A stretch of 64,000 nucleotides of DNA, from the NCBI GenBank assembly GCA_002320815.1, contig DCLA01000005.1, forward strand, positions 1 through 64,000, given 5' to 3'. The notes beneath the pieces were generated by a model. That model was given only the letters and a program-made list of their open reading frames with translations. It was not told the DNA's origin and ran no database searches. Position 1 is the stretch's first letter; each line of letters opens with the position of its first letter. Shown piece after piece: positions 24,475-32,588 of the stretch. This stretch comes from Myxococcales bacterium UBA1660 (GTDB taxonomy: Bacteria; Myxococcota_A; Polyangia; Polyangiales; Houyiibacteriaceae). Made by a program: the position numbers and the translations under genes.

Positions 24475-26928
24475 TCATTCTTCGCCGAGCCGCACCTGGA
24501 CACGACCGCTGGAGGCCGGAAAGACCTCCATGGCGTCTTTGACGGCCGGGTGGCTGAGCACCTCGCGCCGTCGCTGCTCCTGGCGGCCCTTGCGGCGCGC
24601 CACCTCCACCGCGGCCACGGTGCGCTCCTGCTCGGCCACCGAGCCGGCGTCGAAGCGGACCTCGAGCTCGGGTCGGGCGCCGAGCCGACTGGCGGCGGCT
24701 TCGAGGATGGCCTCGCGCGCGGCCCGGGCGTTGGCCTGGCGGCCGTAGAAGCTCCCCTCCTGGAAGGAGATCACGATCTTCTCGTTGGAGACCACCCGGG
24801 GGACCCCGTGCTCCAGCACCGCAGCGAGGGCGGGCTTGCCTTCGCGGAGCATGTCCACGAGCGCCTCCCACTCCTGGAGCGCGGCGCGGCGCAATCGAGG
24901 CTCCGCGGGCGTGGCCTTGGCCGGGCCGGGGCTGCCCGCCGCGGGCGGCGCCATCGGAGCGGGATCGGAGGCGGAGGCGGAGGGCGGCGGGGGCGTCGGC
25001 TCGGCCGGGCGCGAGGGGGCCGCGTGCGAAGGGGCCGGGCGCGAGGGGGTCGCGGAGCGGAACCCCGTGGGGGCCGGCCGCCGGGGTGCGGCCTCCGGGG
25101 CGCGGGGCGACGGCCGTCGGGGTTCGGGCGGACCTCCGGAGAAGCCGTCGTCGTCGTCGTCGTCGAAGCGACCCCCGCTGGCGAAATCCTCGTCGGGGGA
25201 GGGGCCGTCGAAGTCGTCGGGGGGCGCCCCGCGCTCCCGGCCGGGCGCGGAGCGCGGGGCGCCCCGACCCTCCGGGCGCTGGGGAGCTCGCGGCGGCTCC
25301 GACACCGAGCGCGGCTCGGGGCGGCGCGGCTCCGGGCGGCGCGGCTCGGACCCGCGGCTCTCGGGAGCGCGGCTCTCGGGGGCGCGGAAGCGGCTGCCCG
25401 AGTCGGGAGGCGCGCCGGCGTCGCGAACACCGGGCGCGGAGCCGCCGGCCTCCCGCCGACCGGGTTCGGAGCGGGGCCCGGCCTCGCGAGGGCGGCCGGC
25501 CTCGGCCCGGGCTTCGCGGCTGCGCGGGGGCTCGGCGCGCGGCGCGGCGGCTCGGGGCGGCTCCTGCCGCTCCGCGGGGGGCTCTCGTCGAGGCGCCTCG
25601 GGCGGCGTGGCCCCCACCGGACCGCTCGGTGCGGCGACGGCGCCGGCGCTGCTCGGCGACGCGGAGGCTCGGGGCCCGCCCTCGCCGCGGGCGGGGGCGG
25701 CGGAGCGACCGGGTGGCGGTCCGCCGCGGCGTCCACCGGGGCCACCCCGGCCGCGGGATGGCGCCGGGCCGCCGCTGGGGCCGCCACCGCCCGACTCGAG
25801 GGCTTCGAGGCGCGCGAGGAGCTCGCCGACCTGTCGGAGCGGCGGTCGGGTGGCGACGCGCACGAGGCCCATCTCCAGGACCAGCCAGGGCGAGCTCGCC
25901 TTGGCGACCTCGTCGACCAGCTTGGCCACGGCCGAGAAGGCGCGCTGGAGCTCGAGGGGGTCCTGGCTGGCCACGATGGCGGCGGCCTGGTCGCGCTCCT
26001 CTTGGACCACGTCGACCAGGTCGGTGTCGGTGCCCACGACCCGCAGCACCACCAGGTCCCGCAGGAGCTCGACGAGCTGCCGGACGAAGTGGGTGGGGTC
26101 GGTGCCCCGGCCCATCACCTCGGCGACCTTGCGGACCACCGCCTCCGCGCGACCCTCGAGGACGGCGGAGAGGAGCTCGTGGAGGCTCGCGCGGGCGGCG
26201 ATGCCGAGCTGGGTGGCGACCTGGTCGCCGACGAGCTCGTCGCCGCCGAAGGCCACGAGCTGGTCCAGCAGGGTGAGCGCGTCGCGCATCGAGCCGGCCG
26301 CCTCGCGGGCGACGATGGCGACCGCGGCGTCGTCGGCCTTCACCTGCTCCGCTTCGAGCACGCCCCGGAGCGCGCCCGCGATCTCGCCCTGGGGGATCAG
26401 CCGGAAGTCATAGCGCTGGCAGCGCGAGCGGATGGTGACCGGGACTTTGTGACTCTCGGTCGTCGCGAAGATGAACTTCACGTGGGGCGGCGGCTCCTCC
26501 AGCGTCTTCAGGAACGCGTTGAACGCGCCCGTGGAGAGCATGTGGACCTCGTCGACGATGACGACCTTGAAGCGGTCTCGCGCGGGCCGGAAGGGGAGCG
26601 ACTCCTGGAGCCGCCGCACGTCCTCCACGGAGTTGTTCGAGGCTCCGTCGATCTCCTGGACGTCCATGTCCACGCCGGCGGCGATGTCCCGGCAGGCGTC
26701 GCACTCGTTGCAGGGCGTGGGGGTGGGGCCCTTCTCGCAGTTGAGCGCCTTGGCGAGGAGCCGGGCGGTGGTCGTCTTGCCGACGCCCCGGACGCCGGTG
26801 AAGAGGAAGGCGTGGGCCACGCGGTCCTGGGTGATCGCGTTGCCCAGGGTGCGAGCGACGTGCTCTTGCCCGACCAGCTCCTCGAAGGTCTGGGGTCGAT
26901 ACTTCCGCGCGAAGACCGTGTACGCCAT
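24475..26928 (-). CDS. dnaX: DNA polymerase III subunit gamma/tau
   Basis: Clamp-loader ATPase of the replisome. The N-terminal 370 residues are canonical: YTVFARKYRPQTFEELVGQ, Walker A GVRGVGKTT near 45, the zinc cysteines in NCEKGPTPTPCNECDAC, Walker B VVIVDEVHML, and the SRC sensor in TIRSRCQRYDF. Domain III follows to about 375. Then comes a disordered stretch of about 270 residues, very rich in Pro, Arg, Glu and Ala with tandem PES- and PEP-based units and an Asp run. A folded tail of about 140 residues (WEALVDMLREGKPALAAVLE) closes the protein, as in tau. At 817 residues it is longer than the E. coli tau. I found no A-rich slippery site for making gamma. Confidence 0.95.
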   Translation of the reverse strand: MAYTVFARKYRPQTFEELVGQEHVARTLGNAITQDRVAHAFLFTGVRGVGKTTTARLLAKALNCEKGPTPTPCNECDACRDIAAGVDMDVQEIDGASNNSVEDVRRLQESLPFRPARDRFKVVIVDEVHMLSTGAFNAFLKTLEEPPPHVKFIFATTESHKVPVTIRSRCQRYDFRLIPQGEIAGALRGVLEAEQVKADDAAVAIVAREAAGSMRDALTLLDQLVAFGGDELVGDQVATQLGIAARASLHELLSAVLEGRAEAVVRKVAEVMGRGTDPTHFVRQLVELLRDLVVLRVVGTDTDLVDVVQEERDQAAAIVASQDPLELQRAFSAVAKLVDEVAKASSPWLVLEMGLVRVATRPPLRQVGELLARLEALESGGGGPSGGPAPSRGRGGPGGRRGGPPPGRSAAPARGEGGPRASASPSSAGAVAAPSGPVGATPPEAPRREPPAERQEPPRAAAPRAEPPRSREARAEAGRPREAGPRSEPGRREAGGSAPGVRDAGAPPDSGSRFRAPESRAPESRGSEPRRPEPRRPEPRSVSEPPRAPQRPEGRGAPRSAPGRERGAPPDDFDGPSPDEDFASGGRFDDDDDDGFSGGPPEPRRPSPRAPEAAPRRPAPTGFRSATPSRPAPSHAAPSRPAEPTPPPPSASASDPAPMAPPAAGSPGPAKATPAEPRLRRAALQEWEALVDMLREGKPALAAVLEHGVPRVVSNEKIVISFQEGSFYGRQANARAAREAILEAAASRLGARPELEVRFDAGSVAEQERTVAAVEVARRKGRQEQRRREVLSHPAVKDAMEVFPASSGRVQVRLGEE

Positions 26929-26989
26929 GGAGCGCGGAGCCTAGCAGGTTGGTGTGATTGTCGAACGGGCGCGGCGCCCGCCCCACGGA

Positions 26990-27442
26990 TCACGGCTTCT
27001 TGGTGCTCGTGACCTCGTCCCAGGTCTGCTTGCCCAGGTCGTGGGGCACGGTGAGGACCCGGACCCGCAGGACGACGCGGAGGACCGTCGAGGTGGTGAT
27101 GTACCCCTTGCGCTCCGGCCGCTCGAAGACCGCCTCGTTCCCGGGGCGGGGCACCGGGTAGGTGATCTCCAGGGCGTCGTCGTGCTGGGACTGACCGCCG
27201 GCCAGGCGCGCGCCCAGGAGCTCGTGATCCACGGCCTTGTCCGAGAGGCGGTCGATCACCTGGACACACTTCATGGTCCAGTCGCAGCAGTAGATGCGGT
27301 TGCGGGTCCAGACCTCGAAGGTCTGCCACCGCGCGGCGTTGACCATCCCGGCGTTGCCGGTCTGGTAGACCATCTCGACCTCGACGAAGGGCGGCAGCGT
27401 GGCCGCCGTCTTCTCGTCACCGAATTCGTGCTCGGACCCCAC
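26990..27442 (-). CDS. Hypothetical protein, small alpha/beta
   Basis: A 150-residue cytosolic protein with no signal peptide, no membrane segment and no family I recognise. It opens acidic (SEHEFGDEK), has a strand-rich first half with CC in RIYCCDWTMKCV, then ALEITYPVPRPG and RKGYITTSTVLRVVLRVRVL. The sequence is unbiased, unlike the shadow frames around it, which supports a true gene. The start is probably the GTG at 27442; an ATG at residue 24 is possible. It lies between dnaX (61 bases away) and the TRAP genes on the same strand and could be co-transcribed with either. The function is unknown. Confidence 0.65.
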   Translation of the reverse strand: MGSEHEFGDEKTAATLPPFVEVEMVYQTGNAGMVNAARWQTFEVWTRNRIYCCDWTMKCVQVIDRLSDKAVDHELLGARLAGGQSQHDDALEITYPVPRPGNEAVFERPERKGYITTSTVLRVVLRVRVLTVPHDLGKQTWDEVTSTKKP

Positions 27443-27483
27443 GGCCGGACGATATCAGGTTCTGCGCCTTCCCAAAATGGGGG

Positions 27484-29292
27484 TCACTCGACCCCGGCCG
27501 CTTCCATCATCTCCTCCAGGGAGAGCACCCGGCCGTCGTCCTCGGCGTCGGTCTCTTCGCCGTCGAGGTCACCGGCGTCGTCGTCGAGGTCGCCGCCCTC
27601 TTCGCCCATCTCGAGCTCGCGCATCATCTCCTCGAGGGACTGCACGCCGTCGGGGACGTCGTCCTCGGCGCCCGTCTCTTCGGTCTCGTCCGGGAGCTCC
27701 TCCAGGGCGCCGCCGGTGGCGGGCACCTCCACCACCGGCGCCTCGTCGTCGCCCATGATGTGACGGCCGAGGCCGACGCTGAGGTCGGGCCAATAGGTGA
27801 CCATCGCCAGACCGCCCAGCATCAGGAGGATGAAGGGGGCCACCGACTTGATCATGTGGCCCAGCGGTCGCTCGAAGAGCGTACTGGCCACGAAGAGGTT
27901 CAGGCCGACGGGCGGCGTGAGGTAACCGATCTCCAGGTTGACGATGAAGATGATCCCGAAGTGGATGGGGTCGATGCCCAGCGCGTTGGCGATGGGCGCC
28001 AGCAGCGGCACGAAGACGAACATCGCGCTGAGGATGTCCATGGCCATGCCCACCAGGAGCAGGACGCCGTTGACCAGCAGGAGGAACTGCCAGGGCTCGA
28101 GGTTCATCCCCTCGATCCACTGCACCAACATGTGGGGCACGTCGCGGGCCTCGAGGAACTCCTCGAAGGAGAGGGCGGCGACCATGATCACCAGGAGCGA
28201 TCCCAAGAAGACGCCGGTCTCCCGGAAGACGCCGAGGACGTCGCGCATGGTCAGGGCCCGGTGGATGAAGACCTCCACCAGCACCGCGTAGACCACGCTG
28301 AACGCCGCGGCCTCCACGGCGATGTAGATGCCGCCGTAGATCCCGCCCAGGATGGCCACCGGGAAGACGAGCGCCCAGAAGCCGCGACCGGCGCTCCGCA
28401 GCACCTGTCGGAACGAGAAGTCGGTCGTCTTCTCGATCACCACCAGGTAGACGGCGAGCTTCACGCCCACCTCGAGCATCCCGAGGCCGCCGTCGAGGAA
28501 GGGGTAGAAGACCACCGGGAAGAGCAGCGCCAGGAGACCGCGGTAGAGGTCGGGGCCGAGGGGCTTGCCCTCCTGCCGGTTCTTCCGGACGCCGATGGCG
28601 TAGCAGGAGGCGGCGAAGATGACGGCCATGACGCCACCGGGACCGAAGCCGGACGCGAAGAGGGTCTCCACCTGGATCACCGCCGTCTGGTTGACGATGG
28701 GGTAGAGGATCATCGGGATCGACGGAGGGATCAGGATGCCCAGGGAGCCGGCGCTGGTGAGCAGGCCGTGGGTGAAGCGCTCGCCATAGCCGGCCTTCAC
28801 CAGCGTGGGCGCCATCATCGCGCCGATGGCCACCACCGTGGCCGGGCTCGAGCCGCTGATGGCGGCGAAGAAGACGCAGGCGAAGACGGCGCTCATCGCC
28901 AGGCCGCCGGGGATCCACCCGATGCAGGCCCGGGCGAAGTCGATGAGCCGCGAGCTGATCTCGCCGCGGCCCATGACCGCGCCGCTCATGATGAAGAGCG
29001 GGACCGCGAGGAGGGTCACCTGGTCCCCGAGTCCCCGGCTGCGCTCGATCAGGGGGAACTCGTTGGGCTGGTCGGCTCCGAGGTAGACCACGAAGGCGGC
29101 CAGGGTGAGCAGGCCGATGATGCCGAAGAGGGGCACGCCGAGGACGGCGCAGCCGATGACCACGCCGGCGATGATCCCGCCCTTGCCGAGGAAGGGGAGG
29201 CCGAGCGCGAGGAGCACCAGGACCAGGAAGATGGGCAGGTTGCCCTTGGGCTTCGGCGCGGGCGCGACCGAGGTGGCGGCGGCGGTACTCAT
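27484..29292 (-). CDS. TRAP transporter large permease (DctM-type) with acidic tail
   Basis: Large membrane subunit of a tripartite ATP-independent periplasmic transporter, which uses an ion gradient to import organic acids. The core shows the family's GVPLFGIIGLL, AVPLFIMSGAVMGRGEISSRL, ISGSSPATVVAIGAMMAPTL, GSLGILIPPSIPMILYPI and LEIGYLTPPVGLNLFV. At 602 residues it is about 170 longer than usual. There is an extra 30-residue N-terminus, extra hydrophobic segments in the middle, and an acidic C-terminal extension from about 515 that carries SLEEMM twice (552-557 and 591-596). Its ATG overlaps the stop of the small permease gene (ATGA), so translation is coupled. No substrate-binding DctP gene is near; the substrate is unknown. 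Confidence 0.88.
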   Translation of the reverse strand: MSTAAATSVAPAPKPKGNLPIFLVLVLLALGLPFLGKGGIIAGVVIGCAVLGVPLFGIIGLLTLAAFVVYLGADQPNEFPLIERSRGLGDQVTLLAVPLFIMSGAVMGRGEISSRLIDFARACIGWIPGGLAMSAVFACVFFAAISGSSPATVVAIGAMMAPTLVKAGYGERFTHGLLTSAGSLGILIPPSIPMILYPIVNQTAVIQVETLFASGFGPGGVMAVIFAASCYAIGVRKNRQEGKPLGPDLYRGLLALLFPVVFYPFLDGGLGMLEVGVKLAVYLVVIEKTTDFSFRQVLRSAGRGFWALVFPVAILGGIYGGIYIAVEAAAFSVVYAVLVEVFIHRALTMRDVLGVFRETGVFLGSLLVIMVAALSFEEFLEARDVPHMLVQWIEGMNLEPWQFLLLVNGVLLLVGMAMDILSAMFVFVPLLAPIANALGIDPIHFGIIFIVNLEIGYLTPPVGLNLFVASTLFERPLGHMIKSVAPFILLMLGGLAMVTYWPDLSVGLGRHIMGDDEAPVVEVPATGGALEELPDETEETGAEDDVPDGVQSLEEMMRELEMGEEGGDLDDDAGDLDGEETDAEDDGRVLSLEEMMEAAGVE

Positions 29293-30455
29293 CGGGCGGC
29301 CTCCTCGTCGTCGGATCCGGGGCCGGCGGCCGCGTCCCGGTCGTCGGGGCTCGACTCGTCGGCGACCTCGTTGGCGCCGGGCGCCGTCCGCGCGGCCTGG
29401 GCTGCGGCCAGGTCGTCGTCGACCGCCGCTCCGTACGAGCCGCCCATCAGCGCGCTTCCGGCCGCGGCGAGGAAGCGCAACACCGTGAGGCCGAAGGCGA
29501 TGGGGATGGCCAGGGTGGCGAAGTAGTCGGGGACGCCCGACTGCTCGTAGACTCCGCCGAGCTCGATGGCGGTGCCCAGGTAGTCCCAGCCGAGGTAGGC
29601 CATCACCCCGCAGAAGAACGCGGCGACCAGGAAGCCGAGGGCGGTCACGTACTTGGCGAGGTTCTCCGGGACGACCCGGCTCGCGGCCTCCATGCGGATG
29701 TGCTTGCCCTCGTGGGCGCAGATGGACGCGCCCAGGAAGCCGACCCAGAGGAGCATGATCAGCGAGATCTCCTTGGACCAGGAGTACTCGTTGGGGAAGT
29801 AGCGGAGCGCGAAGGCCGCCAGGGCGACGCCGGCGACGACCAGGCCGACGAGCCGGGTCACCCATCCCTCCGGCTTCGTGCGCACCAGGCTCACCGCCCA
29901 GGGCACGGCCAGGAGCGAGTAGAGCAGGATGTAGAAGTACTTGCTGGGGAAGACGCGCATCCGGCGCTCGAACCCGAACTCGTCGACGCCCATGGCGTGC
30001 CAGCTCATCAGGTACCCGAGGCCGGCGATGAGCGCGGCGAGACCCAGGGTGTAGAGGGCGCTCTTGCCGTCGATCCGGGCATCTTCGCCGCGCGGGCTCC
30101 GGGCGCTGGCCACCCCGAAGAAGAGGACGACCAGCCCGGCCACCACGCTGACGATGGGCGCCACCGTGTGCTCCATCATCGAGACCGTGCCCTCGTCGGT
30201 GATGCCGAGGAGGCGCGCCAGGAGGATGCCCACCCGACTGTCCGGCGCGGTCAGCCGCCGGTCGACGAAGTCCAGGAAGACCATCAGGACGATGGAGGAG
30301 AGGAAGGTGGCCACGATGGTCTGTTCGACGGCAAAGATCGCGTCGTCCACCTTGCGCACCCATCGGAACACACCCCCGCCGTCTTGGGACGACGAGCTCG
30401 AAGGGGCCGGGGCACCGCCCCCCGAGGCGGTCCCGGCCGGATTGGCTGTGGCCAT
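29289..30455 (-). CDS. TRAP transporter small permease (DctQ-type), enlarged
   Basis: Small membrane subunit that partners the adjacent large permease. The typical DctQ elements VDDAIFAVEQTIVATFLSSIVLMVFLD... and the later MLLWVGFLGASICAHEGKHIRMEAA are both present. They are separated by about 170 residues holding three or four additional hydrophobic segments (for example MMEHTVAPIVSVVAGLVVLFFGVA). The total is 388 residues, about twice the family norm. A Ser/Gly/Pro-rich N-terminus (residues 1-30) and an acidic tail ending DDEEAAR are likely cytosolic. ATG at 30455 is preferred; the longer frame to 30542 starts with a basic stretch of no known meaning. It is upstream of, and overlaps, the large permease gene. 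Confidence 0.85.
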   Translation of the reverse strand: MATANPAGTASGGGAPAPSSSSSQDGGGVFRWVRKVDDAIFAVEQTIVATFLSSIVLMVFLDFVDRRLTAPDSRVGILLARLLGITDEGTVSMMEHTVAPIVSVVAGLVVLFFGVASARSPRGEDARIDGKSALYTLGLAALIAGLGYLMSWHAMGVDEFGFERRMRVFPSKYFYILLYSLLAVPWAVSLVRTKPEGWVTRLVGLVVAGVALAAFALRYFPNEYSWSKEISLIMLLWVGFLGASICAHEGKHIRMEAASRVVPENLAKYVTALGFLVAAFFCGVMAYLGWDYLGTAIELGGVYEQSGVPDYFATLAIPIAFGLTVLRFLAAAGSALMGGSYGAAVDDDLAAAQAARTAPGANEVADESSPDDRDAAAGPGSDDEEAAR

Positions 30456-30559
30456 GGGGAACCCTACGCAGGGGGCGCGGATCGGTTCAAGCGCAATCCA
30501 TGGGGGGAGCCGGCGCCGTCTCGCTTTCCGGCGAGGCTCCACGTACCATCGGCGGCGAC

Positions 30560-31606
30560 ATGGTGGTGAAGGACGGGAGCCGGGTGCTGCTCACCCTGGC
30601 GTCGCTGATCATCATCGCCGCGGGGTTGGTGCTGGCGCGGAGCCTGCTGGTGCCGCTGCTCTTCGCGGCGTTCGTGGCGTCGATCACCGCGCCGCTCGTC
30701 CGCTGGCTGACGGCTCACCGGGTCCCGGGGTTCGTGGCGGTGGGGCTGGGCCTGTTGGTGGACGGGCTCTTCCTGCTGGGAATCGGGCTGGTCCTGGGCG
30801 ACGCGATGCTCCACATCGGGGACCAACAGGACCGCTACACCCAGCGGCTCTGGGAGCTGGCCGAGGCGCTCTCCGGGATGGGCGAACTCTACGGGGTGGA
30901 TCTGGACCCCGGGTCGCTGCGCTCGGCCCTGAGTCCGGACAGCGTGGTCGCCACGTTGACCAACCTGATCCAGCGGCTCCTGGCCCTGGTGTCCCAGCTC
31001 TTCCTGCTCCTCTTCCTGGTGGCCTTCATGCTCGCCGAGCTGGGCGAGTGGTCGGCGAAGGTCCGAGCGCTCCTCCTGGACCGGGAGGACCTGGCGGCGC
31101 TGCAGCTCGCGGCCTCGGACGTCCGCGGGTTCCTGCGGGTGAAGTTCGCCACCAGCGCCGCCACCGGCGTGCTGGCCTTCGCCATCTGCGCCGCCCTCGA
31201 CGTGGACCTGGCGGTGCTCTGGGGGGTCACCGCGTTCTTGCTCAACTTCATCCCCAACGTCGGCAGCATCATCGCGGCGCTGCCCCCCATCGCCATCGCC
31301 CTCCTCCTCCACGGACCGGGGACCGCGGCGCTCGTGGGCGGCGGGTACCTGGTGGTGAACACGGTCATCGGGTCCATCCTCGAGCCGCGCATCATGGGGC
31401 GCACCCTGGGGCTGAGCCCCTTGGTGGTCTTCGTGGGGATGCTGGTCTGGGGATGGATCCTGGGACCGGTGGGCGCGCTGCTCTCTCCGCCGCTGACGGT
31501 CTTCCTCAAGTCCTGGCTGGAGCACACCCGGGACCTGCGGTGGGTGGCGGTGCTCCTCGGGCAGGACGCGCCCGAGGAGACCGCGGTCGAGCCCACCCCT
31601 CAGTAG
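30560..31606 (+). CDS. AI-2E family (PerM/UPF0118) transporter
   Basis: Multi-pass membrane protein of 348 residues. The N-terminal helices (LLTLASLIIIAAGLVLARSLLVPLLF and so on), a soluble middle region, and a C-terminal block with FLLNFIPNVGSIIAALPPIAIALL and EPRIMGRTLGLSPLVVFVGMLVWGWILGPVGALLSPP are diagnostic of this family. Family members export AI-2-like signals or act as Na+/H+ antiporters; which applies here is unknown. ATG at 30560 is chosen as it starts just before the first helix; an in-frame ATG at 30500 would add 20 residues. It is divergent from the TRAP operon and overlaps the end of menB by 7 bases. Confidence 0.88.
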   Translation: MVVKDGSRVLLTLASLIIIAAGLVLARSLLVPLLFAAFVASITAPLVRWLTAHRVPGFVAVGLGLLVDGLFLLGIGLVLGDAMLHIGDQQDRYTQRLWELAEALSGMGELYGVDLDPGSLRSALSPDSVVATLTNLIQRLLALVSQLFLLLFLVAFMLAELGEWSAKVRALLLDREDLAALQLAASDVRGFLRVKFATSAATGVLAFAICAALDVDLAVLWGVTAFLLNFIPNVGSIIAALPPIAIALLLHGPGTAALVGGGYLVVNTVIGSILEPRIMGRTLGLSPLVVFVGMLVWGWILGPVGALLSPPLTVFLKSWLEHTRDLRWVAVLLGQDAPEETAVEPTPQ

Positions 31607-32502
31607 TGCCAAGGGAACTTGCGGAACTCGAAGGAGCGCTTCTCCAGGAAGGCGTCCCGGCCCTCCACCGCTTCGTCGGTGCCATAGGCCAGGCGGGTGG
31701 CCTCGCCGGCGAAGAGTTGCTGTCCGACCATGCCGTCGTCGACCATGTTGAAGGCCAGCTTCAGCATCCGGATGGCGGTGGGGCTCTTGGCGGTGATCGT
31801 CTTGGCCCAGTCGAGGGCGACGTCCTCGAGCCGCGCGTGGTCGACCACGCCGTTGACCATGCCCATCATCGCGGCTTCTTCGGCGGAGTAGTCGCGGCCC
31901 AGGAAGAAGATCTCCCGAGCGCGCTTCTGGCCGACCATCCGCGCCAGGTAGGCGCTGCCGTAGCCGCCGTCGAAGCTGGCCACGTCGGCGTCGGTCTGCT
32001 TGAAGACGGCGTGCTCGCGGCTGGCGAGGGTCATGTCACACACCACGTGGAGGCTGTGACCGCCGCCTACGGCCCAGCCCGGGACCACGCAGAGGACGAC
32101 CTTGGGCATGAAGCGGATCAGCCGCTGGACCTCGAGGATGTGCAGCCGGCCGAGCTTGCCGGGGTCGACGGACTCCTGGGTCTCGCCCTCCGCGTACTGG
32201 TAGCCGTCCCGGCCCCGGATGCGCTGATCGCCGCCAGCGCAGAAGGCCCAGCCGCCGTCCTTGGGGGAGGGGCCGTTGCCGGTCAGGATCACGCAGCCGA
32301 CGTCGCTGGTGGTCCGGGCGTGCTCCAGGGTCCGGTAGAGTTCGTCGACCGTGTTCGGCCGAAAGGCGTTGCGGACCTCCGGCCGGTCGAAGGCGATGCG
32401 GACCGTCCCGTGCTCTTTGGCGCGGTGGTAGGTGATGTCCTGGAGGTCGGAGAAGCCGGGCACCACGTCCCAGCGGCTGCTGTCGAAGATCTCGGAGACC
32501 AT
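31600..32502 (-). CDS. menB: 1,4-dihydroxy-2-naphthoyl-CoA synthase
   Basis: Crotonase-fold enzyme that cyclises o-succinylbenzoyl-CoA in menaquinone synthesis. The 300-residue length fits MenB. FQ-type start ITYHRAKEHGTVRIAFDRPEVRNAFRPNTVDEL is followed by FCAGGDQRIRGRDGYQY, which is specific for MenB, then GWAVGGGHSLHVVCDMTLAS (oxyanion hole) and DADVASFDGGYGSAYLARMVG. The tail FEFRKFPWHY is also typical. No other men gene is nearby, so the pathway is scattered. The ATG at 32502 is 86 bases from the divergent kinase-receiver gene. The identification is very secure. Confidence 0.96.
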   Translation of the reverse strand: MVSEIFDSSRWDVVPGFSDLQDITYHRAKEHGTVRIAFDRPEVRNAFRPNTVDELYRTLEHARTTSDVGCVILTGNGPSPKDGGWAFCAGGDQRIRGRDGYQYAEGETQESVDPGKLGRLHILEVQRLIRFMPKVVLCVVPGWAVGGGHSLHVVCDMTLASREHAVFKQTDADVASFDGGYGSAYLARMVGQKRAREIFFLGRDYSAEEAAMMGMVNGVVDHARLEDVALDWAKTITAKSPTAIRMLKLAFNMVDDGMVGQQLFAGEATRLAYGTDEAVEGRDAFLEKRSFEFRKFPWHY

Positions 32503-32588
32503 GGCGGCCGAGCTTGGCAGCTTCGCCGCGGGGCGCCAACCGTAGCCGCCGGGACGGGCGATCGTCTGGTAGGCTTCCAGGTGGTCGA

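Noticed and set aside
24475..26928. Programmed frameshift in dnaX
   Set aside because: No A-rich slippery heptamer followed by a stem was visible; only GTC trinucleotide repeats encoding an Asp run are present.
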